Assembly: GCF_932294415.1 (NCBI RefSeq)
Contig: NC_065535.1
Span: forward strand, 90,908,862 to 90,972,861
Direction of reading: 5' to 3'
Length of the DNA: 64,000 bases
Source: Quercus robur
Taxonomy: Eukaryota; Streptophyta; Magnoliopsida; Fagales; Fagaceae
Below the pieces are notes generated by a model that was given only the letters and a program-made list of their open reading frames with translations, was not told where the DNA came from and searched no databases. Of the stretch, positions 24,125-33,826 are shown piece after piece; the first letter of the stretch is position 1, and each line of letters begins with the position of its first letter. A program made the position numbers and the translations under genes.

Positions 24125-24712
24125 ATGAGACCCTATTTGCTTATCTTCCTCTTCCTCTTCATTACTCTCACTAGCAACAATCATTTAGTCACTTCCCAAT
24201 CTTCTCCAATAGCCAAAACACCTTTGAAAAAGCCAGACAATGATACCATATACAAAGTTTCTAAGGAATTATGCTGGGGTTGCATTGGAGAGTCACTACA
24301 ATTCTTGTTTGCACACAACATGGTGAGGGCATACAAGTGGGAGCTACCATTGACATGGGATTTTCAGCTTGAAAACTATGCAAAATGGTGGGCTGGTCAA
24401 AGAAAAGCTGATTGCAAGTTAGAACATTCATTCCCAGAAGATGATTTTAAGCTAGGAGAGAACGTATTTTTGGGCAGTGGCTCTACATGGACTCCAATTG
24501 ATGCCGTGAACGCTTGGGCTGAAGAGGAGAAGTATTATACTTATGCTACAAACACTTGTGAGGCTGGTCAAATGTGTGGGCACTATACACAAATTGTGTG
24601 GAGTACTACGAGAAGGATTGGATGTGCTCGAGTTGTATGTGACAAGGGAGATGTGTTTATGACATGCAATTATGATCCTGTGGGTAATTATGTTGGCGAG
24701 CGACCATATTGA
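24125..24712 (+). CDS. CAP/PR-1 family secreted protein, intronless, 195 aa
   Basis: Secreted cysteine-rich CAP-domain protein of the pathogenesis-related 1 family; PR-1 proteins act in the apoplast and are linked to sterol binding and immunity. A signal peptide (about 1-24: basic start, LLIFLFLFITL core) leads to the CAP domain (about 55-195). The conserved residues are present: His64 (AHNMVRA), Glu112 (GENVF), His153 (CGHYTQIVW) and the CAP2 motif CNYDPVGN. Six conserved cysteines are at 97, 145, 151, 167, 172 and 181. Two extra cysteines form a CWGC motif (50-53) in a longer N-terminal spacer, which PR-1 proper lacks. The C-terminus CNYD followed by PVGNYVGERPY fits the CAPE peptide pattern. 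It is convergent with the CAP gene at 26024-26551. The extended spacer resembles the At5g57625/At4g25780 subgroup by recall. Confidence 0.93.
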   Translation: MRPYLLIFLFLFITLTSNNHLVTSQSSPIAKTPLKKPDNDTIYKVSKELCWGCIGESLQFLFAHNMVRAYKWELPLTWDFQLENYAKWWAGQRKADCKLEHSFPEDDFKLGENVFLGSGSTWTPIDAVNAWAEEEKYYTYATNTCEAGQMCGHYTQIVWSTTRRIGCARVVCDKGDVFMTCNYDPVGNYVGERPY

Positions 24713-26023
24713 TGAAATTGGACTTTGGGTGTGTGAAACTCTTACATTATACATTAGGATAGCTTTGTCTGTCATATTTGTGCTCATAGTTGTAGGATGT
24801 GTGGCCGGCCATGGGTATCATAGTGTTTGGAACCATGAATCGAATAAGACAAAAAATACTCTCATTATATTTGGGGACTTGAGTGTGTTAACCTAGTGGG
24901 GAACTTAGCTTATGAATAAGGTTTCTTAAAAGAAGTTTCAATGTGTAAGTCTATGGCTGTCTATTTGTATTGAAGGCCAAATATGTAAAGTAAGTGGTTG
25001 GATTTTCTATTGGAAGTGAAATCTTTAGTTATTTACAACATTAATTATAATTATGTGGGTTGGAAAGTTCAAAATGTTACAAAATTTATTTAAGATGTTT
25101 CTATTTTATTTTTTGGTAAATACTATAGGACAAAAGTCTTGTAACTTAACTCGTATTTTTTTATAGATATTTTATAACAAAAAAATTAGTTTAGTGTTGA
25201 AGTTTTCCTCCAAGCTCCAATCACCAAATTATCCAAAAAAGAAACAAGTACACAAAAACATTATCAAAGTGAGTACAACTGTACAAGTACACTTAAGAAG
25301 AATACTCTAACTCACTCTTATAATAGTTTAGGGGCTATATGAAGTTATCAACAGACTTACTCGGAAAAAATATATGTAAGAAGTAGCCCACAAGATGATA
25401 TAAAGACCCAAAGATTTTTTTTTTTTTTTTTTTTTTGGGTTTAAAAAGTGAGCTGAATAGATGAAGACCCTATAAATGTTATATTTTAGAACAATGATGT
25501 GGAGCTTCTTCTCTCATATAAAAAAATGGGTCTTCGTAAGGGGAAGCTAACTGTATTCTCATAATATTGAATAATTTACTCTTGAAATGTTGGTGTGTGT
25601 ATTGCGAATACTATTAGTAAGGGGAAGCTAAAGGGTATAGAGCCACGATGGAACTGAAACTTGAAAGCTCAAGCCAATGAGATGTTGTGTAGCACAGTGG
25701 CAAAGAGCATTGCCAAGCCCAATGCTCACTGCCCATTAAAATTGGCCGCAGCTGCCGTGCATAAACATGGAATGATGGAAACAGATCTCCATGAGCACTA
25801 GACAACACTATTTTTTTTCCTCAAAAGTCAAAACTAGGACCTCTGTTCTTAGCAAGGTGAAATAAATAACTGATCATTTCACAACAATTTACGTACATTG
25901 TAATAAATGGACATTAAAGAGTCCACAATAACCCCCATCAATAATACACAGTATAGTAAGTAGCCCCAACAAATTCCATTTCCATAAAAAGAAGTATATT
26001 GCGAAATCAAATTTCTTACAACA
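24713..26023. other. Intergenic region between the convergent PR-1 genes
   Basis: Contains both 3' UTRs. A poly-T run is at 25416-25436. GTAAGGGGAAGCTAA occurs twice, near 25536 and 25616. A GC-richer stretch (about 25617-25810) is not assigned to any family. No further gene is visible. Confidence 0.5.
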
Positions 26024-26551
26024 TCAATATGGCCTTTCTCCAATATAATTTCCAGGAGGGTCATAGTTGCAAGTCATAAAATCCCCCCTACCCCCAAAAC
26101 AAGTCACCTTAGCACACCCAACTCTTCTTGTAGAGCTCCAAACTATCTGTGTATAATGCCCACATTCTTGTCCACCGGCGCAAGAGTTAGACCAATAATT
26201 GTACCATTGACGCTCTGAAATCCAAGCCATGACGGCCTGAGAAGGTGTCCAACCATCTCCACTACCCCAGAAAATGTTCTCACCATAAGGGCCATTAGAG
26301 TGCTGCAAAGCACAGTCGAATCGCCTTTGGTTAGCGTACCATTGTGCATAGCGTGCAAGCTTTGCATCCCACAACAATGGTTGGAGTCCAAGTGCTGAAC
26401 GAGCTGCGTTATGTGGAGCCAGAAACTGGTTTGCTAGGCTTAGCCGCTGGCTTGGCCTTGTTAAAGCATGAGTAGTGGTTGAGATTAGTAGGAGAAAAAC
26501 AGTGAGGCCGCTTAAACACGCACGCATTTGAAGAATTTCTGGGTGTTTCAT
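26024..26551 (-). CDS. CAP/PR-1 family secreted protein, intronless, 175 aa
   Basis: Second CAP-domain protein, on the opposite strand and tail-to-tail with the first. The signal peptide includes GLTVFLLLISTTTHA (to about residue 29). The CAP domain runs to the C-terminus with His47 (APHNAAR), Glu91 (GENIF), His132 (CGHYTQIVW) and CNYDPPGN. The six canonical cysteines are at 80, 124, 130, 146, 151 and 161; the extra CWGC pair of its neighbour is missing. The end PPGNYIGERPY after CNYD is a CAPE-type peptide. The frame is open back to an ATG at 26584, but a TATAAA lies at 26601-26606, so transcription should begin near 26575. The first AUG in the message is then 26551; 26527 (MRACLSG) is another possibility. 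The two genes are diverged paralogues, not a recent duplication. Confidence 0.92.
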   Translation of the reverse strand: MKHPEILQMRACLSGLTVFLLLISTTTHALTRPSQRLSLANQFLAPHNAARSALGLQPLLWDAKLARYAQWYANQRRFDCALQHSNGPYGENIFWGSGDGWTPSQAVMAWISERQWYNYWSNSCAGGQECGHYTQIVWSSTRRVGCAKVTCFGGRGDFMTCNYDPPGNYIGERPY

Positions 26552-26600
26552 AAAGGAGTTTTTTATGGGGGGGACTTTGTACAATGCACATGGGGGAACA

Positions 26601-26606
26601 TTTATA
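26601..26606 (-). promoter_or_regulatory. TATA box of the minus-strand PR-1 gene
   Basis: On the minus strand: ATTATAAATG. It lies 50 bases upstream of the chosen ATG (26551) and too close to the in-frame ATG at 26584 for that one to lie within the message. Confidence 0.6.
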
Positions 26607-27676
26607 ATGAAGAACTTGGGAGTAGTTGGATTGGGAGGGGGTCTAAAGTGTCAACTATGGGGTGTCACCCATGTTCGATAATGATTGTCACATCTGTTTT
26701 TGTAGGGAACAAAAGTCTCAAGCTGAATTATCATTAAATAAAAAGTCTCAAGCTGAATTCCTTTCTAAGATTTCATAATCTTGGGGTGGCCTTTTGTTTT
26801 TTGGGCATTAAAATTTCGGGGTGGCCTTTTTTTTTTTTGCCATGCCTTTGAGGGAAGGGGGAGTAAAAATAAAACTTGGAAAAAGACTTCTATTTAGGGT
26901 CATAAATAAACAATGAATCATTTGAGTTTGATTTGGAAAAAATGCTTGTTTCTATAATTATGTTCCTTTATTAAGCGAATGAACCAAGCTTAAGACTACG
27001 CTTAGGCATGACTATTAAATAAGTTGAGCTTAAAAATAATAATATGCTAATGAACGTACAAGGCTCGATCAAATATATATCATATTATATGTATAAAATT
27101 TTAAAACATACTTATATAGATTTGAGAATAGATGGTATAAGTTTGTAATAAGTTCATAAGACATCAAATGATTATAATTTGTAACTTATTGATAATATAA
27201 ATAGTTTATTTTTAGTAAAATAATATATAATTTTTAATAATGCAAAATTATTAAATTTAATATTTATAAGTTCATAATGTGAGGGGTAAAAAATTTTAGT
27301 GGTAGAGTTTTTTATATATGGGAAAAGAATAAATTAATCAAAAAGCTTGTGAACAAGTTTGAACGTATGAAATATAGTTTGGTGATGAGCTCAAGCTTGA
27401 CTTATGTATTGAAACAAAATTAAATCAACAATCTTAAATTTTTAATACTTGGTTCGTTTATAACCACACTGCTCTCGAATGGACCCATGGGAGGAAATTA
27501 TAAGGAAAATACTAAATTTATTATGAATTTTACTACTAAAAGCTTAAATATTGATGTGTTTGCAAACCCAATTAGTGCCACATTAGCAACATAATAAATA
27601 AAATTTTGAATTATATTTTTATTTTGTATCTAAAAATTAAACATCAATTTGAAAAGTTTATATAGTAAAATCTATA
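26607..27676. other. AT-rich intergenic region
   Basis: No gene. AAAAGTCTCAAGCTGAAT is directly repeated at about 26709 and 26741, and GGGGTGGCCTTTT at about 26783 and 26819, so this is a locally duplicated promoter-proximal stretch. The remainder (26900-27676) is unassigned AT-rich sequence. Confidence 0.45.
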
Positions 27677-27684
27677 GTAGCTAC

Positions 27685-28320
27685 CAGGGACAGAGGGAGA
27701 CTTGGACAAGGGGGGCAATGACCCCCCCCCCCCTAATTTTTTTTTAAATATTAATATATATAGATACCAATTTTAGCAATTTTGCTCTATAAAATTGCAC
27801 TTTGCCTCCCTTTACAATATTATCAATTCTTTTAAGAGTACTACTATAGCTACAAACTTTTTTACAATATTTTTACAAATTGTTGAGGTAGTAAATTCTT
27901 ATTGGTTTGCATCTAGGCCCATTACTTACATCGCATTTTTACTTATTAATAACCACTCAATCACATTAATAATTTGTAAACAAGTTTGCAACTTTAGCAT
28001 TTTCCTCCTTTTAAAGGCTAGATCTAAGATCTAAAACAAAATAAACAAATCCAAAAAATTACCCAACAACAAAAATTACCAATAATATAGCTAAAAACAA
28101 TTAAGTTTAGTTAACCAATTTTATCAAAAACAAACAACCTGGCCCTTTAACAAATTTTAAACCAAATAATTTTGTTTATACCTAGACGCACACATAAAAA
28201 ACATAAATAAATAAATAAAAAACTATTAGCTGTTAAGCAACAGAGCCAGAGGCTAGAATCGCTGCATATAACCAACACTGAAGCCGCCCCTTCTAACCTT
28301 AAGTCCTGGCTCCGTCCCTG
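27685..28320. mobile_element. Non-autonomous hAT transposon with exact 8-bp TSD
   Basis: The termini are CAGGGACAGAGG (left) and, on the minus strand, CAGGGACGGAGCCAGGACTT (right). It is flanked on both sides by GTAGCTAC (27677-27684 and 28321-28328), the 8-bp duplication expected of hAT elements. 636 bp, no transposase. A poly-C run follows the left end (27721-27733), and a small MITE of another family is nested at 27838-28005. The intact duplication suggests a moderate age. Confidence 0.9.
27838..28005. mobile_element. MITE nested inside the hAT element
   Basis: The arms CTATAGCTACAAACTTTTTT and (inverted) GCTAAAGTTGCAAACTTG bracket a centre containing CTTATTAATAACCACT. The same element type occurs at 33668-33826. 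It inserted after the hAT copy was in place, or was carried by it. Confidence 0.55.
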
Positions 28321-28848
28321 GTAGCTACCATCACTAAAATCATAACATAATGTTATAATAATGCTAAAGTTACAATAAATTTTACTACACATGCCTTACA
28401 AATTGATGCATCAATTTTAAACTAAAAAAGAAGAAGAAAAGAATTAAAGTATATTTTGGACCTTAAAAAGTTTGGGATTTTTTTCATTTTAAAATTTTAT
28501 GTTTTAAAAATTTCATTTTGACCGTACATATTTGATTTGTTTTCATTTTAGCTTTTTATATTTTAAAATTTTATTTTAACCTTCGAGTTCAATTCAATTT
28601 TTTATTTAACTCTTTACTTTTAAAAATTTGTATTTTTTCTATGAAATCTTTTTTTTGGACCATTTATATATATATAGTTGATTTGTTTAGTTGGAATCGA
28701 GAATTTATTACACTTGCTGAAAGTTCTCATATCTATGTCTCATGTTTTGGTTGCAGACAAGGAAATCCAACCAAAATGTAACACCTCATATATCTCCATA
28801 ATATAAAGGGGAAAAATACTTTTGTACAGCTTGCACCAATAATTAAAA

Positions 28849-29017
28849 GAGAAATGATATGTCTACAATATTTTTACAACAAATCCTAAGTGGCAAGTTG
28901 TTACTAGTTGTTATTGTTGGGGCAAAAAAGTAATCTTAGCGTTAGTTTGAAATTTGAACCAATAACAACTAACCACTTGTGATTTGTTGTAAAAATATTG
29001 TAGACGTAGCATCTCTC
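28849..29017. mobile_element. Mutator-type MITE with exact 9-bp TSD, copy 1
   Basis: 169-bp near-palindrome. The left end GAGAAATGATATGTCTACAA is mirrored by the right end (GAGAGATGCTACGTCTACAA on the minus strand), with long arms containing TTTTTACAACAAATC. It is flanked by TAATTAAAA on both sides (28840-28848 and 29018-29026). A 9-bp duplication points to the Mutator superfamily. Confidence 0.85.
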
Positions 29018-29334
29018 TAATTAAAATAGCTCTGGAGAAAATACTTTCGTCCTTCAAACAAATTTCTAATGCTTTCAAGAGTCAAATACATTATTATATT
29101 CTAACGCTACAAAAAAAAAAAAAAAAAAAAAAACATTATTCTGTTAAAATATATATAATTTTTGGTCCCATTTTAAGTGCCCTAATTTATATACTCTACC
29201 TCCCATTAAAAAAAAAATTATACTCTACTCTATAATCACAACTTATAGTAGAGTATAATTATACTATATAATATTGTATTTGAGCAGTGAAATTTTTTTT
29301 ACCCTGGTCCATGGATACAAAGGAAATAAGCTTA

Positions 29335-29707
29335 GAACAAAGATTCTCTTCAAAATAGCTCTTCAAACTTATCATATATTTATTTTTCGGGAGTGAATTT
29401 TGAAAATTTAAGCGTTGAATTTCATGATTCTTATGTTCTTAACATGTATATCAAATTTCGTTCAAATCGAATTTTATTTACGATGTGATCAACGAACTTA
29501 TTTTTTATACACAATTTTAGATTACAAAAACTTGAAATTTTAACATTTATTTAATGACATAGCAATTGATCTTTGATCTTCTTGAAATTTTGCAAGCATG
29601 AAGGATATAATAAGAACATGCAATCCAACGGTTAAATTTTCAAATTTTACACTTAATATAAAAATATATAATAAGTTTGAAGGATAGTTTGAAGAGAAAC
29701 TTTATTC
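29335..29707. mobile_element. Mutator-type MITE with exact 9-bp TSD, second family
   Basis: 373 bp. The left end GAACAAAGATTCTCTTCAAA matches the inverted right end GAATAAAGTTTCTCTTCAAA; the arms continue with TTCAAACTTATCATATATTT. The flanks are ATAAGCTTA (29326-29334) and ATAAGCTTA (29708-29716). No coding capacity. Confidence 0.88.
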
Positions 29708-29716
29708 ATAAGCTTA

Positions 29717-30884
29717 GGCTGGTCAATGCTTTTGGTGGGGCATGGTAGCTGAGTCTAATTTGGATGGACATCTCATCACATTCATAGCCCCAAGATTCCA
29801 TTTGGTTGTTAGATATGAGATTTATATTATTTGGTGAGGGAGAAATGGAGTATTAAATTTGTTGTACAAGTCAAAGTGAAAATTGTGTTCGTCTTTATTA
29901 ACGCCGAAATTCGTGGGGATAATTAATATTACCTAAATCAACGGAGCCCAACCACATGATCAGTGGGTGGAATCAAGTAATCAACTACTCTCCTTCTTTT
30001 AATCACACTTTGTTTGGTTGGAATTGAGAGAACAGAAAAGAAAAGAAAAATGAAAATACTTTCTCTCATATATGTTTGAAATAGGGAGGAAATGAGAAAA
30101 TAGAAAAAAGAGAGAAGTAATTCGAGGAATGTAGACTAAATGACCAATGAGCAAAAATGTAATTTTAGGGAGGAGGTTAGGGGAAGTTGCTGTTTCACAT
30201 TTTCACGCATACGAGACCGGCAATGAGGCGAGTTTGTGGTATGAAATTAAGTTTGGAAATTCTGTTATGCAATAAATTTGCCCCCCATTTCGCACTTCTC
30301 TTCAGGCATACAAAAATCTTCAAGAGAATTTGGTTATTTTCTCTCTCATGTACCAGTCCATATCCTCACTATATATACTCTCATTTTCCATGAATTTAGT
30401 AGACTTAGTTTCCATCTAAAGGGTTTGAGAGAGCCTTTAAACCCTAGATAAAAACTCATAACCATCTCTCCATCTGCCCTAAACCATTACATATCAAGTT
30501 CTAATTACATAACCTACTATTGAAGCATATCAAGAGCAATTATAAATCATAAACAATTCAAAATTTAGAACATAGAAACATAAATTAATAATACAACACT
30601 AAATAAGGCTGAAGAACATATATATTACTTTTTTTTAAACATAAACATCTACTTCATGAAATAGGTGAAACATGCTTTATTTGGTTGGGTCAATTTGGGT
30701 CATGTATCCATGGTCGATTTGAAACTACCATCCCACTCCTCCAAGAGAGAGTTGAATTCTCTTTTTAAATAGTGGACGTTGGTCTAGAGAGATTTGAACC
30801 AAATTAAGTTCTTACTAAATCACAAATCTTTTGACGAAGAAGAAGAAGGGTAATTCTTAGGACAAAAGCTAAGAAAATAATCAC
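29717..30884. other. Intergenic region
   Basis: No gene or clear element. A purine-rich stretch (30030-30125, AAAAGAAAAG and GAGAAAATAG) is followed by unassigned sequence. The short open frame at 30187-30393 has no recognisable product. Confidence 0.4.
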
Positions 30885-30887
30885 ACT

Positions 30888-30983
30888 ATATATTTTTCAA
30901 GTTTTATTATCAAGGTGCATGTGAGTCATACAAGATCTTTTTTCCCTTGCATTTGGGTTTGGAACTTATCTGTGCACTTATCA
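30888..30983 (+). repeat. Inverted duplicate, arm 1 (partner 33552-33647)
   Basis: Carries TATATATTTTTCAAGTTTTA, TCAAGGTGCATGTGAGTCAT, CTTGCATTTGGGTTTGGAAC and TTATCTGTGCA. The reverse complement of all four blocks, in reversed order, is at 33552-33647 with only a few mismatches. The two lie 2.6 kb apart. Confidence 0.8.
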
Positions 30984-31340
30984 TTATTATTTTTTATTTT
31001 GGAATAAGATATCTTTATTAAAACGGAATATTGAGGTCTATTCTTGTAAACAAACCACATAGAGTAGAATGAAGGAGATGGGAATAGTTTCCTTCACCTT
31101 ACGCAAAGAAGCACGTCTAATTATGTCATGAACAGCTTGATTGACAAACCTAAAAACATGAGAAAAATAACGACACACACACCAGCATGCCAAAAAAGGA
31201 GATAGGATGTTTTTAAAAGCAAAATATTTCTGATAGTCATGTTTCATGAAAGTAAAGATGGGCTCTACCCATCTTATGCTTGGAGGAATCTAATTGAAGA
31301 GTCTATTCTCTCGATTCAACTACCATAAAGAGCTAGGTGA
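30984..31340 (-). mobile_element. Probable LINE 3' end fragment
   Basis: On the minus strand a frame with HVFRFVNQAVHDIIRRASLR resembles the end of a plant retroelement RNase H (HVRREGNRVAH-type). After it come a stop, AATAAAGATATC and an A-rich tail (about 30984-31005). 5'-truncated. No catalytic motif is seen, so the call is tentative. Confidence 0.42.
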
Positions 31341-32239
31341 GACCAATTAATATGGCATCATTCCAGCAATGGTATGTATAGAGTCAAATTAATCAGGGCA
31401 CAGAGTATCTAGACATTTCTTTCTAATAAATGAAAAACAAAAAATAAAAGGAGTTTCTAGAGATTCTAGACATTAATAATCTGTTAGAGTATTCAACAAT
31501 GATGAATAGAAACCATTTGTCTAATTTTTTGTAATTTTATATTCCACCAATAGTACTCTATTTTGTTTGATTTTTTTTTTTTCAATTTTTCAATTTTTCA
31601 ATTTTGTTATTTGATAAGAAAAGTAAAAAAGAATACAAAAAAAGTTATGATTATTGGAATATAAAATGAAATCATGGTTTTTAAAACTAAACTGTTTTAA
31701 TGATCTGGAAAGAAGAGAGGTTCAAGGTTTTTAAAGTCGGACTAAGGTTTGATTGAGGTTGAACCATGATGATATTATAATTAATTTAATATTAAATTAA
31801 AATATAAATAAATGTATTACATTTGTTAAACAATAGAAAAATTTACTAAAAAAATATCTAAAGCTATTTAAACAACCTTCAAATGAACTCTGTTTGAGAT
31901 CATGTGACCCAGATGAAGACCATTCCACCCAGGGTAGCTGCCACTTATATAAATGAACTCTGTTTGAGATTTTAAGGTTCAATAAAACTTCATTTATTAA
32001 TTTCCAAAAAAATAAGAGGGGATGTTGAATTGGGATTGAAATAGTAATAATAAAGTGGATTTTCCTAGGTGAGTAGTGCACCAAAATTAAGAAATTCAAA
32101 TGAACACTTTGAAAGAAAAAAAAAAATTAGACTCTAATTTAAAATATAATTGGAATTTTTCTAAACTTTACTTTAAAATAACAATTTTTACTTTTTGAGA
32201 AATGTTGGCATAAAAGTATATCATTTGACAAGCAAGTGA
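31341..32239. other. AT-rich intergenic region
   Basis: AAATGAACTCTGTTTGAGAT appears twice (about 31880 and 31953), and CAATTTTTCAATTTTT is tandemly repeated near 31580. No gene was found. Confidence 0.4.
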
Positions 32240-32248
32240 TAATAAAAA

Positions 32249-32427
32249 GAAAAGTGCTACATCCAAAACATTTTCACAACAAATTATACGTGATTAATTG
32301 TTACTAGTTCAAATTTAAACCTACTACTGAGATTACTTTTTTGCCCAACAATAACAACCAATAACAACTTGTCATTTAGGATTTGTTGTGAAAATATTGT
32401 AAAAATGTTGTGGACATAGCATTTCTC
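32249..32427. mobile_element. Mutator-type MITE with exact 9-bp TSD, copy 2
   Basis: Same family as 28849-29017: GAAAAGTGCTACATCCAAAA at the left, and GAGAAATGCTATGTCCACAA on the minus strand at the right. It is flanked by TAATAAAAA at 32240-32248 and 32428-32436. 179 bp. Confidence 0.85.
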
Positions 32428-32440
32428 TAATAAAAATAGA

Positions 32441-32791
32441 GGAAATTTTTCCCTGTTTATGTTTAGGGTAGTTTACAATTCTACCCTTATTTTTTAAACC
32501 AACTAATTTCTCCTTCTATGTTTGGGAAATAAGCAAATACTTTCAATCAGTTACTTTCTTAGTTAAATTTAAATCTAACAATATACATTAGTTGTATACC
32601 ATAAGGTAGAGAAAAAGTTAAGAATTGCAATGTTGTTTCTTGGATTGCATTTCATTGTGATTCCATTGGATTTAATTGAAAAAAATAACGGATTGAGAGT
32701 ATTTGCTAATTTCTCCAATATAGAGGAAGAAATTAGTTGGTTTAAAGATAAAAGGACGGTGAACTACAAGGGAGAAAATAAATTTTTTTCC
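32441..32791. mobile_element. Foldback MITE with arms of more than 100 bp
   Basis: Both arms contain AAACCAACTAATTTCT, then AGCAAATACT and TCAATC, in inverted order about the centre near 32610. The outer ends are GGAAATTTTTCCC and TTTTTTTCCC. It starts four bases after the TSD of the neighbouring Mutator-type MITE. Non-coding. Confidence 0.7.
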
Positions 32792-33204
32792 CATAAAAAT
32801 GACATGATAATAATAATGAAAGTTGTATTAAAAAAAAAAAATGAAAGTAACAGTACATACAAGTGATTCAATAAGATCAATTTTATTATTTGAAGCATGC
32901 AAAAAGTGAATTTGTCCGAGTTATTATTGGAACGACAAAAGTGAAATTTATTTTGCCTTGGATTTTGTTTGGAAAGAAGCAGTGGAGCATTGTTTAGAAG
33001 AAATTAAATTGGATCTCTCTTATCAAAATTTAATTCAGTTCATGATTTGGGCTTGATCAGAAGAACGAAAGGTGGGGCATATTTCTTCATGGAAAATATG
33101 GGTTTGAAAATCACCTTATAAGCCCTACTGAGCTTTTGCCTGGGCTTTGATTGATTATACATAAAAGAAAACTAAGACGGACCAACTTAGAGGCCCAAAG
33201 CATA

Positions 33205-33207
33205 AAC

Positions 33208-33240
<33 letters not shown>
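33205..33240. repeat. Poly-T tract of about 30 bases
   Basis: Long uninterrupted T run; possibly the A-tail of a retroposed sequence on the minus strand, but no body was recognised beside it. Confidence 0.7.
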
Positions 33241-33242
<2 letters not shown>

Positions 33243-33394
33243 GCAAACGAGTTTTTATTTATTATTAAAAAAATACAAATAAAGAAAATGCAAAAGTGAG
33301 CTACTAATTTTACTAAAAGCTTACTAAATGATGTGACAATGAACAACCAACTGTGATTATCATTAACATAATATATATATATATATATATATAT

Positions 33395-33530
33395 TTCACA
33401 AGATAGAATTCTACTCTAGCCTAATCTAAGTGTAAATGTGTGTGAAGCTCATTCATGGAGACTTGAACCTAGACCCTTGCCCCCCCACATTCCACAAGCA
33501 CTTATACTTGTGGATTGACCATCGCACCAA
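33395..33530 (-). mobile_element. tRNA-derived SINE (second family)
   Basis: On the minus strand it begins GGTGCGATGGTCAATCC (box-A-like, 33513-33529) and has AGGTTCAAGTCTCC (box-B-like, 33457-33470), with AGTAGAATTCTATCTTGTG near the 3' end, followed by a TA microsatellite (33368-33393). About 136 bp. It directly abuts the inverted duplicate at 33552-33647. Confidence 0.7.
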
Positions 33531-33551
33531 GGGTTGACTTTGTTCCATACC

Positions 33552-33647
33552 CAAATGCACAGATAAGTTCCAAACCCAAATGCAAGGGAAAAAAGATCTC
33601 GTATGACTCACATGCACCTTGATAATAAAACTTGAAAAATATATAGT
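33552..33647 (-). repeat. Inverted duplicate, arm 2 (partner 30888-30983)
   Basis: Reverse-complement copy of 30888-30983. Both arms sit next to a different retroelement relic (LINE tail or SINE), so they are probably two copies of one dispersed repeat. Confidence 0.8.
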
Positions 33648-33667
33648 TTGTTGACTTTGTTCATAGT

Positions 33668-33826
33668 AATGTTATAGTCACAAAATATTTTACAACATTT
33701 TTACAAATTATTGATGAAGTAAATTCTTTTCTAAACCCACCACTATATTATGTTTTACTTACTAATAACCACTTATTTACATATTGTAAAAGAATTTGTA
33801 AAATAGTTTGTGACTTTAATATTTTT
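33668..33826. mobile_element. MITE related to the one at 27838-28005
   Basis: GTTATAGTCACAAAATATTT at the left, and AAAGTCACAAACTATTTTAC on the minus strand at the right; the centre includes TTACTTACTAATAACCACTT, as in the copy nested in the hAT element. A partial relative lies at 33961-34070. Confidence 0.55.

Noticed and set aside
26552-26584. Upstream in-frame ATG for the minus-strand PR-1 gene
   Set aside because: It is only about 17 bases from a TATAAA box, so it probably lies at or before the transcription start; the signal peptide is also placed better with the later starts.
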